The notes beneath the pieces were generated by a model that ran no database searches, had not been told where the DNA came from, and saw only the letters and a program-made list of their open reading frames with translations. This document shows positions 20,163 through 29,289 of a DNA stretch of 64,000 bases, piece by piece. The stretch's first letter is position 1; each line of letters begins with the position of its first letter. This stretch comes from Sutcliffiella horikoshii (GTDB lineage: Bacteria; Bacillota; Bacilli; Bacillales; Bacillaceae_I), in the NCBI GenBank assembly GCA_001636495.1, contig KV440964.1, forward strand, positions 1,628,666 through 1,692,665, given 5' to 3'. Position numbers and translations under genes: made by a program.

Positions 20163-21087
20163 TCAAAACATCATCAACTTGGAAAAGAAAAAACCTGATG
20201 TGCAATGGAAAACCATCATCCGTGGCGGTCTATTCGGAGTAGTGGTCCTTGTCATTCTAGGAGTGATCCTAGCCAATGTCTTTGTTGTAAAAGAAGGCGA
20301 GTATAAAGTGGTCAGACAGTTTGGAGAAGTAGTCAAAATTGTGGATGAGCCTGGATTGAATTTTAAAACACCATTTATCCAATCCGTCACAACTGTGCCG
20401 AAATACCAGATGCTATATGATGAAGCGAGTGCGGAAATAAACACTCGCGACAAAAAACGGATGCTTATCGATAATTATGTGGTTTGGCGTGTGGCAGACC
20501 CTCAATTGATGATCAGCAACCTTGCAAGTCTAGTGAATGCGGAAACTAAAATGTCTGAGTTTGTATTTTCTGTAGTGAGAACGGAGCTTGGACAACTTAA
20601 CTATGATGATATTATCAATGATGAAAAGTCATCAAGGGGAAGTCTGAACGATCGAGTTACAGAGAGAGTGAATGAACTGTTGGCAAGAGACAACTACGGA
20701 ATCGTTGTCACCGATGTCCGTATGAGAAGAACTGACCTGCCACCGGAAAATGAAGATGCTGTGTTTACACGAATGATTTCCGAGCGTCAATCGACTGCCC
20801 AAGAATACCTTTCTCGAGGGGATGCAGACAAAAACAGAATCATGGCAAATACCGACCGTGAAGTGAGGGAAATCCTTGCCAAAGCGGAAGCTGATGCTGA
20901 TACCATCCGTGGTCAAGGTGAAGGAGAAGCGGCAAAAATCTATAATGATACTTTCTCAAAGGATGCAGAATTCTACGAGTTGTACCGTACGCTCGAATCC
21001 TATAAAAAGACCATTGACGGTGAAACGGTCATTGTCCTTCCATCTGATTCCCCATATGCCAAACTGCTAATGGGCGGAATGGAATAA
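20155..21087 (+). CDS. hflC: HflC-like SPFH membrane protein
   Basis: A 310-residue partner of HflK: cytosolic N-tail, single TM (about 24-48), SPFH domain (VVKEGEYKVVRQFGEVVKIVDEPGLNFKTPFIQSV), and an E/A-rich helical region containing ILAKAEADADTIRGQGEGEAAKIY. The C-terminal YRTLESYKK..VLPSDSPY is typical of HflC. I use the ATG at 20155, which overlaps the last codons of hflK. A long terminator follows, making hflKC a two-gene unit. Confidence 0.88.
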   Translation: MSDQNIINLEKKKPDVQWKTIIRGGLFGVVVLVILGVILANVFVVKEGEYKVVRQFGEVVKIVDEPGLNFKTPFIQSVTTVPKYQMLYDEASAEINTRDKKRMLIDNYVVWRVADPQLMISNLASLVNAETKMSEFVFSVVRTELGQLNYDDIINDEKSSRGSLNDRVTERVNELLARDNYGIVVTDVRMRRTDLPPENEDAVFTRMISERQSTAQEYLSRGDADKNRIMANTDREVREILAKAEADADTIRGQGEGEAAKIYNDTFSKDAEFYELYRTLESYKKTIDGETVIVLPSDSPYAKLLMGGME

Positions 21088-21180
21088 AGTATATAAGTAA
21101 AGTGGATTGGAGCGGAAAGCGAGTGCCTGCAGCGAAAAGGAACGGCCGAACTCAAAAGCTTTATACTCCAGTCTAAACAC

Positions 21181-21243
21181 AAAGCCACAATTTTTGTTTC
21201 TATTCCTATCCATGATAGAATAGAAGAAGAATTGTGGCTTTTT
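21181..21243 (+). terminator. Long terminator hairpin after hflC
   Basis: AAAGCCACAATT pairs with AATTGTGGCTTT, with an inner TTCTATTC/GAATAGAA stem, then five T residues. Confidence 0.85.
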
Positions 21244-21290
21244 AACATTGGATTTATACATAAGATAAAAGGTAAAAAGGAGGAGTCAAC

Positions 21291-23921
21291 TTGGCCAACA
21301 AATTAGTACTGATAGATGGAAACTCCATCGCTTATCGAGCTTTCTTCGCTCTACCACTATTGAGTAATGAAAAAGGGATACATACCAACGCCATCTACGG
21401 ATTTACCATGATGCTGATGCGGATTCTGGAAGAAGAGAAGCCGACACATATGCTGGTGGCATTTGATGCAGGAAAGACGACTTTCCGACATAAGACGTTC
21501 GGTGAATACAAAGGGGGCCGTCAAAAAACCCCACCTGAACTTTCCGAACAATTCTCTTTCCTGAGGGAGCTTTTAGATGCATACAACATCAAGCGCTACG
21601 AGCTGCCTGAATATGAAGCAGATGATATCATCGGGACCCTTGCGCAGCAGGCTGCCAAAGATGATTTTGAAGTGAAAATTATTTCAGGTGACAAAGACTT
21701 AACCCAGCTTGCATCAGATAAAATTACAGTTGATATTACGAAAAAAGGGATTACAGACGTGGATTCCTACACTCCTGCTTTCATTGAAGAAAAATACGGA
21801 TTGAAAGTGGATCAGATTATCGATATGAAAGGTCTGATGGGAGATTCTTCTGATAACATTCCTGGTGTACCTGGTGTCGGAGAAAAAACTGCCATTAAGC
21901 TATTAAAAGAATTCGGAACAATTGAAACGCTTCTTGAATCCATTGATAAAGTCAGCGGGAAGAAGCTGAAAGAGAAGCTTGAGGGTAATAAAGAGCAGGC
22001 AGTCATGAGTAAGGAGTTAGCCACAATCATGACCGAAGCACCTGTAAAAGTCACTGTAGAGGAACTTCTTTATGAGGGATACGACAAGAAGAAAGTGATC
22101 GACATCTTTAAAGAGCTTAGCTTCAACTCACTATTGGACAAGCTTGGTGAAGATGGAGAAACAGTAACAGAGGACTTGGAGGATATTTCATTCGAAATAT
22201 TGGAGGAAATCAAGGAAGAGCATTTTGCAAAAGAGAACTTCTTCATGGTAGAGGTGTTAGTTGAAAACTACCACCGTGCAGACATCCAAGGAATAGCCCT
22301 AGTGAACGAAACGGGAAATTATTTTATCCCGACAGACGTGGCCTTGAAGTCGGAAGAATTCGCTGCATTTGCATCAGACTCCAAGAAAAAGAAGACGGTC
22401 TTTGATGCGAAGAGAGCAATTGTTGCATTGAAGTGGAAAGGGATAGAGCTGAATGGGATCGACTTTGATTTCATTATTGCGTCCTATATTGTCAATCCTT
22501 CTGAAACATCTACCGACCTTGCTGAAATTGCCCGTAAGAAAGGCTTTTATCAGATTGAAACAGATGAAGCGGTATATGGGAAAGGCGCAAAGCGTGCTGT
22601 TCCGGATCAGCCGACAGTGGCCAACCACCTTGTGCGGAAGACCTTCGCCATGCAGGAAATGAAGGAATCCTTTATTCACGAATTAAAGGACAATGAGCAG
22701 TTGGAACTGTTTGAAGAGCTTGAAATGCCCTTAACATTGGTGCTCGCGGAAATGGAAGCGCTCGGTATCAAAGTGGATAAAGCCCGTCTGGAAGAAATGG
22801 GAGCCGACTTGGGTGAAAAGCTGGAAGAAATCGAAGGGAAGATATTCGAGCTTGCTGGTGAAACCTTCAATATCAACTCTCCCAAGCAACTAGGTGTCAT
22901 CCTTTTTGAAAAGCTTGGCCTTCCACCAGTAAAGAAAACAAAAACAGGCTACTCCACTTCCGCTGACGTATTGGAAAAACTGGCAGAAAAGCATGAAGTG
23001 ATTCAACAGATCTTGCATTACCGTCAACTAGGAAAATTGAAGTCCACTTATATCGAAGGGTTATTGAAGGTTATTCATGAGGATTCTCATAAAATCCACA
23101 CCCGTTTTAACCAGGCACTTACACAAACTGGACGTCTTAGCTCAATCGACCCGAACCTTCAGAATATCCCGGTTCGTTTAGAGGAAGGAAGAAAGATCAG
23201 AGAGGCATTCATACCATCACACGAGGATTGGGTCATTTTTGCAGCCGATTATTCGCAAATCGAACTAAGGGTCCTTGCACATATTGCAGGCGATGAGAAG
23301 TTGATTGAGGCATTCAAGGAAGATGCCGATATTCACACAAAAACGGCGATGGATGTTTTCCATGTTTCGAAGGATGAGGTTACTTCCAACATGCGTCGTC
23401 AGGCAAAAGCGGTAAACTTCGGGATTGTTTATGGAATCAGTGATTACGGTCTCTCCCAAAGCTTGGGCATCACCCGTAAAGATGCCAAAACGTTCATTGA
23501 CCGGTACCTGGAAAGTTTCCCGGGTGTAAAAGAATATATGGAAGACAGTGTGCTTGACGCCAAGGACAAAGGCTATGTGACGACACTCCTGCATCGTCGC
23601 CGTTATCTGCCTGAAATCACGAGCAGCAATTTCAACCTGCGAAGCTTTGCAGAAAGAACAGCCATGAATACTCCAATCCAAGGAAGTGCCGCGGATATCA
23701 TCAAAAAAGCGATGATCGACATGGCTACAAAATTGGAAGAAGAGAACATGCAGGCGAAAGTTCTTTTGCAAGTACATGATGAGCTTGTATTTGAAGCACC
23801 AAAAGATGAAATAGAAAAACTGAAGAAGATCGTACCAGAGGTGATGGAACAGGCAGTCGAATTGAAGGTTCCGCTTAAAGTGGATTATTCCTATGGCTCC
23901 ACATGGTACGACGCGAAATAA
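21291..23921 (+). CDS. polA: DNA polymerase I
   Basis: The 876-residue protein has an N-terminal 5'-3' exonuclease domain (about 1-290: LIDGNSIAYRAFFA, DGNIPGVPGVGEKTA-type helix-hairpin), a middle domain, and the family A polymerase (about 470-876). Motif A is DYSQIELRVLAHIAGD, the O-helix carries RRQAKAVNFGIVYG, and motif C is QVHDELVFE. The middle 3'-5' exonuclease domain is degenerate in Bacillus PolI as a family. It processes Okazaki fragments and repair gaps. Start TTG at 21291 follows AAGGAGGAG; mutM follows 35 bp later. Confidence 0.97.
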   Translation: MANKLVLIDGNSIAYRAFFALPLLSNEKGIHTNAIYGFTMMLMRILEEEKPTHMLVAFDAGKTTFRHKTFGEYKGGRQKTPPELSEQFSFLRELLDAYNIKRYELPEYEADDIIGTLAQQAAKDDFEVKIISGDKDLTQLASDKITVDITKKGITDVDSYTPAFIEEKYGLKVDQIIDMKGLMGDSSDNIPGVPGVGEKTAIKLLKEFGTIETLLESIDKVSGKKLKEKLEGNKEQAVMSKELATIMTEAPVKVTVEELLYEGYDKKKVIDIFKELSFNSLLDKLGEDGETVTEDLEDISFEILEEIKEEHFAKENFFMVEVLVENYHRADIQGIALVNETGNYFIPTDVALKSEEFAAFASDSKKKKTVFDAKRAIVALKWKGIELNGIDFDFIIASYIVNPSETSTDLAEIARKKGFYQIETDEAVYGKGAKRAVPDQPTVANHLVRKTFAMQEMKESFIHELKDNEQLELFEELEMPLTLVLAEMEALGIKVDKARLEEMGADLGEKLEEIEGKIFELAGETFNINSPKQLGVILFEKLGLPPVKKTKTGYSTSADVLEKLAEKHEVIQQILHYRQLGKLKSTYIEGLLKVIHEDSHKIHTRFNQALTQTGRLSSIDPNLQNIPVRLEEGRKIREAFIPSHEDWVIFAADYSQIELRVLAHIAGDEKLIEAFKEDADIHTKTAMDVFHVSKDEVTSNMRRQAKAVNFGIVYGISDYGLSQSLGITRKDAKTFIDRYLESFPGVKEYMEDSVLDAKDKGYVTTLLHRRRYLPEITSSNFNLRSFAERTAMNTPIQGSAADIIKKAMIDMATKLEEENMQAKVLLQVHDELVFEAPKDEIEKLKKIVPEVMEQAVELKVPLKVDYSYGSTWYDAK

Positions 23922-23956
23922 AGCAATAAATAAGTTGTAAGAGGATGTGTTTTACC

Positions 23957-24784
23957 ATGCCTGAACTACCAGAGGTTGAAACCGTTAGAAAAACACTGGT
24001 ACAGCTTATAAAAGGTAAAAAGATTAGAAAAGTAAAAGTATTATGGCCCAAAATGATTAAAGAACCGGATGATGCCATTCTTTTTGAAGAAATGCTCATT
24101 GGCCAGGAAATTGTTGAAATAGGCAGAAGAGGAAAGTTCCTTCTGTTCTATCTCAATGATTACTGCATGGTTTCCCACCTTAGAATGGAAGGGAAGTACG
24201 GTTTGTTCCAGAAAGAGGAGCCAGCCAATAAGCATACACATGTCTTCTTCTATTTTGAAGATGGCACCGAGCTGCGTTATCAAGATGTAAGGAAGTTCGG
24301 TACCCTTCACCTATATAAAAAAGGCGAAGAATTGGCTGCAAAATCACTTGCAAGCCTCGGGCCGGAACCTTTTGAGGATGCATTCAACCTTGAACTGCTA
24401 AAAGAAAGACTTGCAAAAACAAACCGTAACATCAAAGCTGTGCTCCTAGATCAGACGGTTGTCGTCGGACTTGGAAATATCTATGTCGATGAGGCATTGT
24501 TCCGTGCCGGAATCCACCCGGAACGAGCGGCTAGCAGCCTGAACGAGGCAGAGTTGATCGAGTTGCAACGTCAAATTGTCCTTACTCTCCAGGAAGCGGT
24601 GGACAAAGGTGGAAGCACCATCCGTTCCTACGTAAACTCACAGGGCCAGATCGGCATGTTCCAACTGGAGCTGTTCGTCTATGGACGTAAAGGGGAACCG
24701 TGCCGAAAATGCGGCCAAGAGATCGAAAAGACGGTCGTAGCAGGCAGAGGCACCCACACCTGCCCAAACTGCCAACCGAAATGA
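23957..24784 (+). CDS. mutM: Formamidopyrimidine-DNA glycosylase
   Basis: A 275-residue base-excision enzyme that removes 8-oxoguanine and nicks the site. The ATG at 23957 is chosen because catalysis needs Pro immediately after Met (MPELPEVETVR); a start at 23945 would bury it. The C-terminal zinc finger C-x2-C-x16-C-x2-C (CRKCG...CPNC) is complete. Order polA-mutM-ytaF-coaE matches B. subtilis. Confidence 0.96.
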   Translation: MPELPEVETVRKTLVQLIKGKKIRKVKVLWPKMIKEPDDAILFEEMLIGQEIVEIGRRGKFLLFYLNDYCMVSHLRMEGKYGLFQKEEPANKHTHVFFYFEDGTELRYQDVRKFGTLHLYKKGEELAAKSLASLGPEPFEDAFNLELLKERLAKTNRNIKAVLLDQTVVVGLGNIYVDEALFRAGIHPERAASSLNEAELIELQRQIVLTLQEAVDKGGSTIRSYVNSQGQIGMFQLELFVYGRKGEPCRKCGQEIEKTVVAGRGTHTCPNCQPK

Positions 24785-24799
24785 TGGATTAAGCTAGTT

Positions 24800-24935
24800 T
24801 CCCCTGTTGCCTGAAGTGCAGGATGTGAGACTCCGGCGGGAGGTAGCGGTAGACTTGAGACCCCTGAAGCGTTGTGAGGAGGCTCAAGCACCGCCCCGCG
24901 GAAAGCGAACATCCGGAACGCAAGGCAACAGGGAG
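24800..24935 (+). repeat. Palindromic repeat, copy 4 (mutM-ytaF gap)
   Basis: Outer arms here are CCTGTTGCCT and AGGCAACAGG, and the next pair is GGATGT/ACATCC. Both differ from copy 1 but remain complementary. Confidence 0.9.
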
Positions 24936-25022
24936 TTTTGATAAATACAATTAAAACATTAGCACACATCGAATGGGCTCCTGCCATATACTATCGTAGT
25001 GATAGTTAGGGAGGAGCTCTAT

Positions 25023-25664
25023 ATGATTCCATACATCTCACTTATCCTATTAGCTTTTGCAGTTAGTCTGGATAGCTTCAGTGTCGGGTTGACATATGGC
25101 CTCAGAAAAATGCATATGCCACTTAAATCTATCAGTATTATTGCGTGCTGTTCGGCCGTCTCTCTCTTGCTTGCCATGTTTGTTGGCACCATACTTATGA
25201 ATTTCCTCTCGCCTGCCTTTGCAGAGACGATTGGTGGAAGTATTCTGATACTACTTGGAGTGTGGGTTCTTTATCAGTTCTTCCGTGCCAGTACAGCCGA
25301 TGACACCACCTCATTTGTGGATGAGCGCATTCTTTTCAATCTTGAAATCAAATCCTTGGGAGTTGTCATCAATATCCTCAGGAAGCCGACTGAAGCCGAC
25401 TTTGACCGTTCTGGCTCCATTACTGGACTAGAGGCTTTTTTTCTTGGCATCGCCTTGTCCTTGGATGCATTTGGTGCAGGTATCGGAGCGGCTTTATTAG
25501 GATATTCCCCATGGTTGATGGCGGTCTCTGTGGCAGTAATGAGCTCGCTATTTGTTATTACCGGAATAAAATTGGGAAGAGTGTTCTCCACCGTATCATG
25601 GATCAACAAATTCTCATTTTTACCTGGCGTATTACTTATCATTATCGGTATTATTAAAATGTAA
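25023..25664 (+). CDS. ytaF: Sporulation membrane protein YtaF (MntP-like)
   Basis: The 213-residue protein has six hydrophobic helices and the twice-repeated LSLD motif (AVSLDSFSVGLTYG near 15, ALSLDAFGAGIGAALLG near 150) of the MntP/YtaF family of putative manganese exporters. B. subtilis YtaF is annotated as sporulation-linked. ATG at 25023 follows GGGAGGA; an 8-residue longer reading is less likely. Transport substrate is not shown by the sequence. Confidence 0.87.
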   Translation: MIPYISLILLAFAVSLDSFSVGLTYGLRKMHMPLKSISIIACCSAVSLLLAMFVGTILMNFLSPAFAETIGGSILILLGVWVLYQFFRASTADDTTSFVDERILFNLEIKSLGVVINILRKPTEADFDRSGSITGLEAFFLGIALSLDAFGAGIGAALLGYSPWLMAVSVAVMSSLFVITGIKLGRVFSTVSWINKFSFLPGVLLIIIGIIKM

Positions 25665-25675
25665 GGAAGACTAGC

Positions 25676-25703
25676 AGAGACTGTTCGGTACAGTCTCTCT
25701 TTT
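25676..25703 (+). terminator. Terminator between ytaF and coaE
   Basis: AGAGACTG and CAGTCTCT with a 7-base loop, then CTTTT. Confidence 0.7.
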
Positions 25704-25721
25704 ACAAAAGGAGGAGCGGAC

Positions 25722-26324
25722 ATGCCCTTAATCATAGGTCTAACCGGTGGGATAGCCAGTGGGAAAAGCACGGTGGCCAACATGCTGCGGGATAAAAATA
25801 TTCCGATCGTGGATGCGGATGTTGTAGCACGAGAAGTGGTGGAAATTGGTACAAACACATACGAAAAACTGGTAAGTGAATTTGGCGAAGAGATATTGAA
25901 TGCTGACAAAACATTAAACCGCCCTAAGCTTGGAAGCATTATTTTTCAAAATCAGGAGAAGCGGGAAAAGCTAAATAGCATCATGCATCCAAGCATCAGG
26001 ACAAGCATGAAGGAGAAGACCAAGAGATACATACAAGAAGGCCATGATGTGGTAGTAATGGATATTCCCCTACTATTCGAAAGCAACCTTACCCATCTCG
26101 TGGATAAAACTCTACTCGTTTTTGTAACCGAGAAAACTCAATTAAAACGCCTGATGGAGCGGAATGATTTGTCCGAAAAGGAAGCAACAGACAGAATACA
26201 ATCCCAGATGCCCCTTGCCGAAAAAGTAAAACTCTCCCACGCCGTCATAGACAACAACGGCTCCCTAACCAAAACAGAACAACAACTAAATGAGATTTTA
26301 GCTGAATGGCGTATCCAAAAATAG
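25722..26324 (+). CDS. coaE: Dephospho-CoA kinase
   Basis: A 200-residue P-loop kinase that adds the 3' phosphate in the last step of CoA synthesis. The Walker A GLTGGIASGKSTV is at residues 6-18, DADVVAREV lies near 31, and DIPLLFES near 110 is the conserved acceptor-side motif. AGGAGG precedes the ATG. Its terminator hairpin begins within the final codons. Confidence 0.95.
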   Translation: MPLIIGLTGGIASGKSTVANMLRDKNIPIVDADVVAREVVEIGTNTYEKLVSEFGEEILNADKTLNRPKLGSIIFQNQEKREKLNSIMHPSIRTSMKEKTKRYIQEGHDVVVMDIPLLFESNLTHLVDKTLLVFVTEKTQLKRLMERNDLSEKEATDRIQSQMPLAEKVKLSHAVIDNNGSLTKTEQQLNEILAEWRIQK

Positions 26325-26345
26325 GGATACGCCCTTTTTTTATTT
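26309..26345 (+). terminator. Terminator overlapping the coaE stop
   Basis: GGCGTATCC pairs with GGGATACGCC around an A-rich loop, then seven T residues. Confidence 0.87.
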
Positions 26346-26350
26346 TTTAC

Positions 26351-26380
26351 ATGACATCCAGAAATCAATTATGTTATACT
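26351..26380 (+). promoter_or_regulatory. Likely gapB promoter
   Basis: ATGACA (26351) and TATACT (26375) with an 18 bp spacer; TG at 26372-26373 gives an extended -10. In B. subtilis gapB is silenced by CcpN on glucose; I could not assign a CcpN site with confidence. Confidence 0.5.
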
Positions 26381-26436
26381 AATTGCAGGATAACAGATTA
26401 ATAAGTATAACATATATACAGAAATGGGGAATTTGC

Positions 26437-27468
26437 ATGAAGGCAAAGGTTGCAATTAATGGGTTTGGACGAATTGGGAGAATGGTATTCAGACGTGCCA
26501 TCCAAGAGGAAGGATTAAATATTGTTGCAATCAATGCGAGCTATCCGGCGGAGACGCTAGCTCACCTTATTAAGTATGACACAAATCATGGACGCTTCGA
26601 TGCGGATGTTTATGCACAAGACGATGCCTTAATCGTAAATGGTAAGCGCATTCAATTGGTGAACAACCGTAATCCAGAAGAACTTCCTTGGAAAGAAATG
26701 AATATTGATATAGTGATTGAAGCAACCGGGAAATTCAATTCCCGTGATAAAGCGGCACTTCATCTGCAAGCCGGTGCAAAGCGCGTCGTGTTGACTGCAC
26801 CAGGGAAAAATGAAGATGTAACGATCGTGATGGGCGTTAACGAGGAAGTATTGGATATGAATGAGCACTTTGTCATCTCCAACGCTTCTTGTACAACAAA
26901 CTGCCTGGCCCCGGTTGTAAAAGTATTAGATCAGCAATTCGGCATTGAAAATGGATTGATGACAACCGTACATGCATATACAAATGATCAGAAAAATATT
27001 GATAACCCGCATAAGGACCTTCGTCGTGCAAGAGCATGCGGACAGTCCATCATTCCTACTTCCACAGGAGCAGCAAAAGCATTATCGCTCGTCCTGCCGC
27101 ACTTGAAAGGCAAGTTGCATGGAATGGCTCTTCGAGTACCGACACCTAACGTATCATTGGTAGACCTTGTGGTGGACTTGAAAAAGCCTGTTACTGTAGA
27201 TGAAGTGAATGATGCATTCCAAAGTGCTTCCATCGGGTCCTTGGACGGAATTCTTGGAGTGACCATGGAACCACTAGTATCCGTTGATTTCAACACCAAT
27301 CCTCACTCTGCAATCATTGACGGGTTATCCACAATGGTTATGGGGGACACGAAGGTAAAAGTGTTGGCTTGGTATGATAACGAGTGGGGATATTCCTGCA
27401 GAGTAGTAGATCTTGTCCATTTTGTAGCGGAGAAGATGATGGAATCCAACGAGGTAATGGCTGGATAA
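26437..27468 (+). CDS. gapB: Glyceraldehyde-3-phosphate dehydrogenase, gluconeogenic type
   Basis: A 343-residue enzyme with NAD(P) loop INGFGRIGR, catalytic SNASCTTNC, and NEWGYSCRV near the end. Location next to coaE and speD, and similarity to the GapB rather than GapA pattern, indicate the NADP-preferring gluconeogenic enzyme. ATG at 26437 ([12 protein letters not shown]) follows GGGGA; the 18-residue N-terminal extension of the longer frame overlaps the promoter and is rejected. Confidence 0.93.
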   Translation: MKAKVAINGFGRIGRMVFRRAIQEEGLNIVAINASYPAETLAHLIKYDTNHGRFDADVYAQDDALIVNGKRIQLVNNRNPEELPWKEMNIDIVIEATGKFNSRDKAALHLQAGAKRVVLTAPGKNEDVTIVMGVNEEVLDMNEHFVISNASCTTNCLAPVVKVLDQQFGIENGLMTTVHAYTNDQKNIDNPHKDLRRARACGQSIIPTSTGAAKALSLVLPHLKGKLHGMALRVPTPNVSLVDLVVDLKKPVTVDEVNDAFQSASIGSLDGILGVTMEPLVSVDFNTNPHSAIIDGLSTMVMGDTKVKVLAWYDNEWGYSCRVVDLVHFVAEKMMESNEVMAG

Positions 27469-27816
27469 AGAATTGGCTGTAAAAAGATATATTGATATAA
27501 ATGTAAGCGGTTAACATTCTGTGTTAACCGCTTTTTTCCATGCGTCGAAATGTATGTTCCAATCTACCGAAGAATAGTTATAAATCTACCAAATCAAAAA
27601 ATACATATCTTACAAGAAAAAAAGTCATAAATGCCTGTTGCAAAACTAATATAAAAGCATTATACTATTTTTCGTGAACTTCTTGAAACGGTTATGTGGC
27701 TACTTAAAGGGTTAGGACCTCTCTGGACTAACTTTCCCCCGTGGTAGTAATACATCAATCACTCTTCACCTTTGAGGAATTCATGTATTTTAAAAAATGA
27801 AAAGGGGGAACGTGAG
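27469..27816. other. Intergenic region before speD
   Basis: 348 bp holding the gapB terminator, then AT-rich sequence and a possible leader with a short GTTAG/CTAAC hairpin near 27709-27730. No confident promoter or riboswitch was recognised. Confidence 0.5.
27505..27537 (+). terminator. Terminator after gapB
   Basis: AAGCGGTTAACA and TGTTAACCGCTT form a 12 bp stem, followed by T residues. Confidence 0.9.
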
Positions 27817-28191
27817 ATGGAAACAGTAGGTCGTCACGTTATTTCAGAATTATGGGGTTGCGATTTTGACAAATTAAATGATATGGATTACATCGAAAAG
27901 ACATTTGTCGATGCGGCATTGAAATCAGGTGCTGAAGTGAGAGAGGTTGCTTTTCATAAGTTTGCACCTCAAGGGGTAAGTGGAGTAGTCATTATTTCCG
28001 AATCCCACTTAACAATCCACAGCTTCCCTGAGCACGGATATGCAAGTATCGATGTTTATACATGTGGAGAACTAGATCCGAACATCTCAGCTGATTATAT
28101 TGCAACTGCACTAAACGCTCAGACACGTGAAACAATCGAGCTTCCACGTGGAATGGGACCTGTTCAAGTAAACAAAGCAAAAGCCCTTTAA
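27817..28191 (+). CDS. speD: S-adenosylmethionine decarboxylase proenzyme
   Basis: The 124-residue precursor self-cleaves between E62 and S63 ([17 protein letters not shown]), making a pyruvoyl enzyme that supplies the aminopropyl donor for spermidine. Short class 1b form as in B. subtilis. ATG at 27817 is preceded by AAAGGGGGAA; the 15-residue upstream extension has no homology. Confidence 0.95.
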   Translation: METVGRHVISELWGCDFDKLNDMDYIEKTFVDAALKSGAEVREVAFHKFAPQGVSGVVIISESHLTIHSFPEHGYASIDVYTCGELDPNISADYIATALNAQTRETIELPRGMGPVQVNKAKAL

Positions 28192-28215
28192 AATTATAAC
28201 TAAATCGATTAGAAT

Positions 28216-28247
28216 AAAAAGAGGTGTATAGCATGCACCTCTTTTTA
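28216..28247 (+). terminator. Terminator after speD
   Basis: AAAAAGAGGTG and GCACCTCTTTTT with an 8-base loop. Confidence 0.9.
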
Positions 28248-28305
28248 TTATACTCAAAATATACTATACATAAATATATCAGACGTAAGGGGTTGTCAGG
28301 CTAAA

Positions 28306-28713
28306 GTGGGAGCAATACAAAAGTTGAAAGGTATACTTACTAATCATTCAGAAACACGGGAAAATCACTCAGATGAAGACCTTCGTAGTCGATATTATAA
28401 AACTACTAATAAAAATGCGATGAAAGCATTGCAGGAAATGTTCAAGAATATGGACGGGGTAACGGTAAAATCTGTGTCTGAGGAACATGGGGAAATCGCG
28501 GTGCAAGTAACAAAAGGTAGGAAGGCTTTTGTGATCGTTACGGTCATTTCAGTCCGCCCTTTTGAAACCGCAGTAGATTTCTCGGTTACAACAGATACCA
28601 AACTCATACCGTTCGATTTTGGATACAGTCGTTTACTGATCAAGCAGATGTATGACCGGGTTGATAAATCGATAATCTATATTGGCTCCGGACTTAATTC
28701 GGAAAAAAAGTAG
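28306..28713 (+). CDS. Unrecognised cytosolic protein, 135 residues
   Basis: I do not recognise a named family. Start GTG at 28306 follows AAGGGG. There is no signal peptide or TM. A charged N-terminus (about 1-45) precedes an alternating-strand region (VTVKSVSEEHGEIAVQVTKGRKAFVIVTVISVRPFETAVDFSV) and a C-terminal helix. The gene lies between speD and nrdR and ends 24 bp before nrdR, so co-transcription with nrdR-dnaB is likely. Codon use resembles its neighbours, so it is probably a real resident gene. Confidence 0.7.
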   Translation: MGAIQKLKGILTNHSETRENHSDEDLRSRYYKTTNKNAMKALQEMFKNMDGVTVKSVSEEHGEIAVQVTKGRKAFVIVTVISVRPFETAVDFSVTTDTKLIPFDFGYSRLLIKQMYDRVDKSIIYIGSGLNSEKK

Positions 28714-28737
28714 ATTGGAAACGGAGTTGAAACCATC

Positions 28738-29199
28738 ATGAAATGTCCTGCATGTCACCACAACGGGACCAAAGTGTTAGATTCACGACCTGTAGAAGAG
28801 GGCCGCTCCATCAGAAGAAGAAGAGAGTGTGAGTCTTGCTCCTACCGTTTTACCACATTTGAAAAAGTGGAAGAAATGCCGCTTATTGTCGTGAAAAAAG
28901 AAGGAATCCGAGAAGAGTTCAGTAGGGAAAAAGTGTTGCGGGGTCTCATCCGTGCCTGCGAAAAAAGACCGGTAGCCCTTAAACAACTGGAAGACATTGT
29001 GATGGAAGTGGAAAAGGAATTAAGGAATATTGGCATCTCCGAAGTGAAAAGTGATATGGTCGGGGAAATGGTTATGGAAAGACTATCCAAAATTGATGAA
29101 GTCGCATATGTCCGCTTTGCCTCTGTTTATCGTCAATTTAAAGATATAAACGTCTTTTTAGATGAATTGAAAGAAATTATTGAAAAAGAACGAAAATAA
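28738..29199 (+). CDS. nrdR: Ribonucleotide reductase repressor NrdR
   Basis: The 153-residue regulator has a zinc ribbon (C3, C6, C31, C34) and an ATP-cone (about 45-140) that senses ATP/dATP. It represses ribonucleotide reductase genes. The position just upstream of dnaB matches B. subtilis nrdR (ytcG). Confidence 0.95.
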   Translation: MKCPACHHNGTKVLDSRPVEEGRSIRRRRECESCSYRFTTFEKVEEMPLIVVKKEGIREEFSREKVLRGLIRACEKRPVALKQLEDIVMEVEKELRNIGISEVKSDMVGEMVMERLSKIDEVAYVRFASVYRQFKDINVFLDELKEIIEKERK

Positions 29200-29223
29200 G
29201 TAAGGGCTTCTAGGAACCCTAAG

Positions 29224-29256
29224 TGAGAGAGGAAAATCAGATGCCTCTCTTTTTCA
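29224..29256 (+). terminator. Terminator between nrdR and dnaB
   Basis: GAGAGAGG and CCTCTCTT arms around an 11-base loop, followed by TTTTC. Confidence 0.7.
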
Positions 29257-29289
29257 ATTATCTTATGAAAAGAAAGGTTTGGATGTTTC

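Noticed and set aside
21100-21170. Possible further copy of the palindromic repeat after hflC
   Set aside because: Only GATTGGAGC and GGAAAGCG resemble the family; matching arms are missing, so it may belong to another repeat type.
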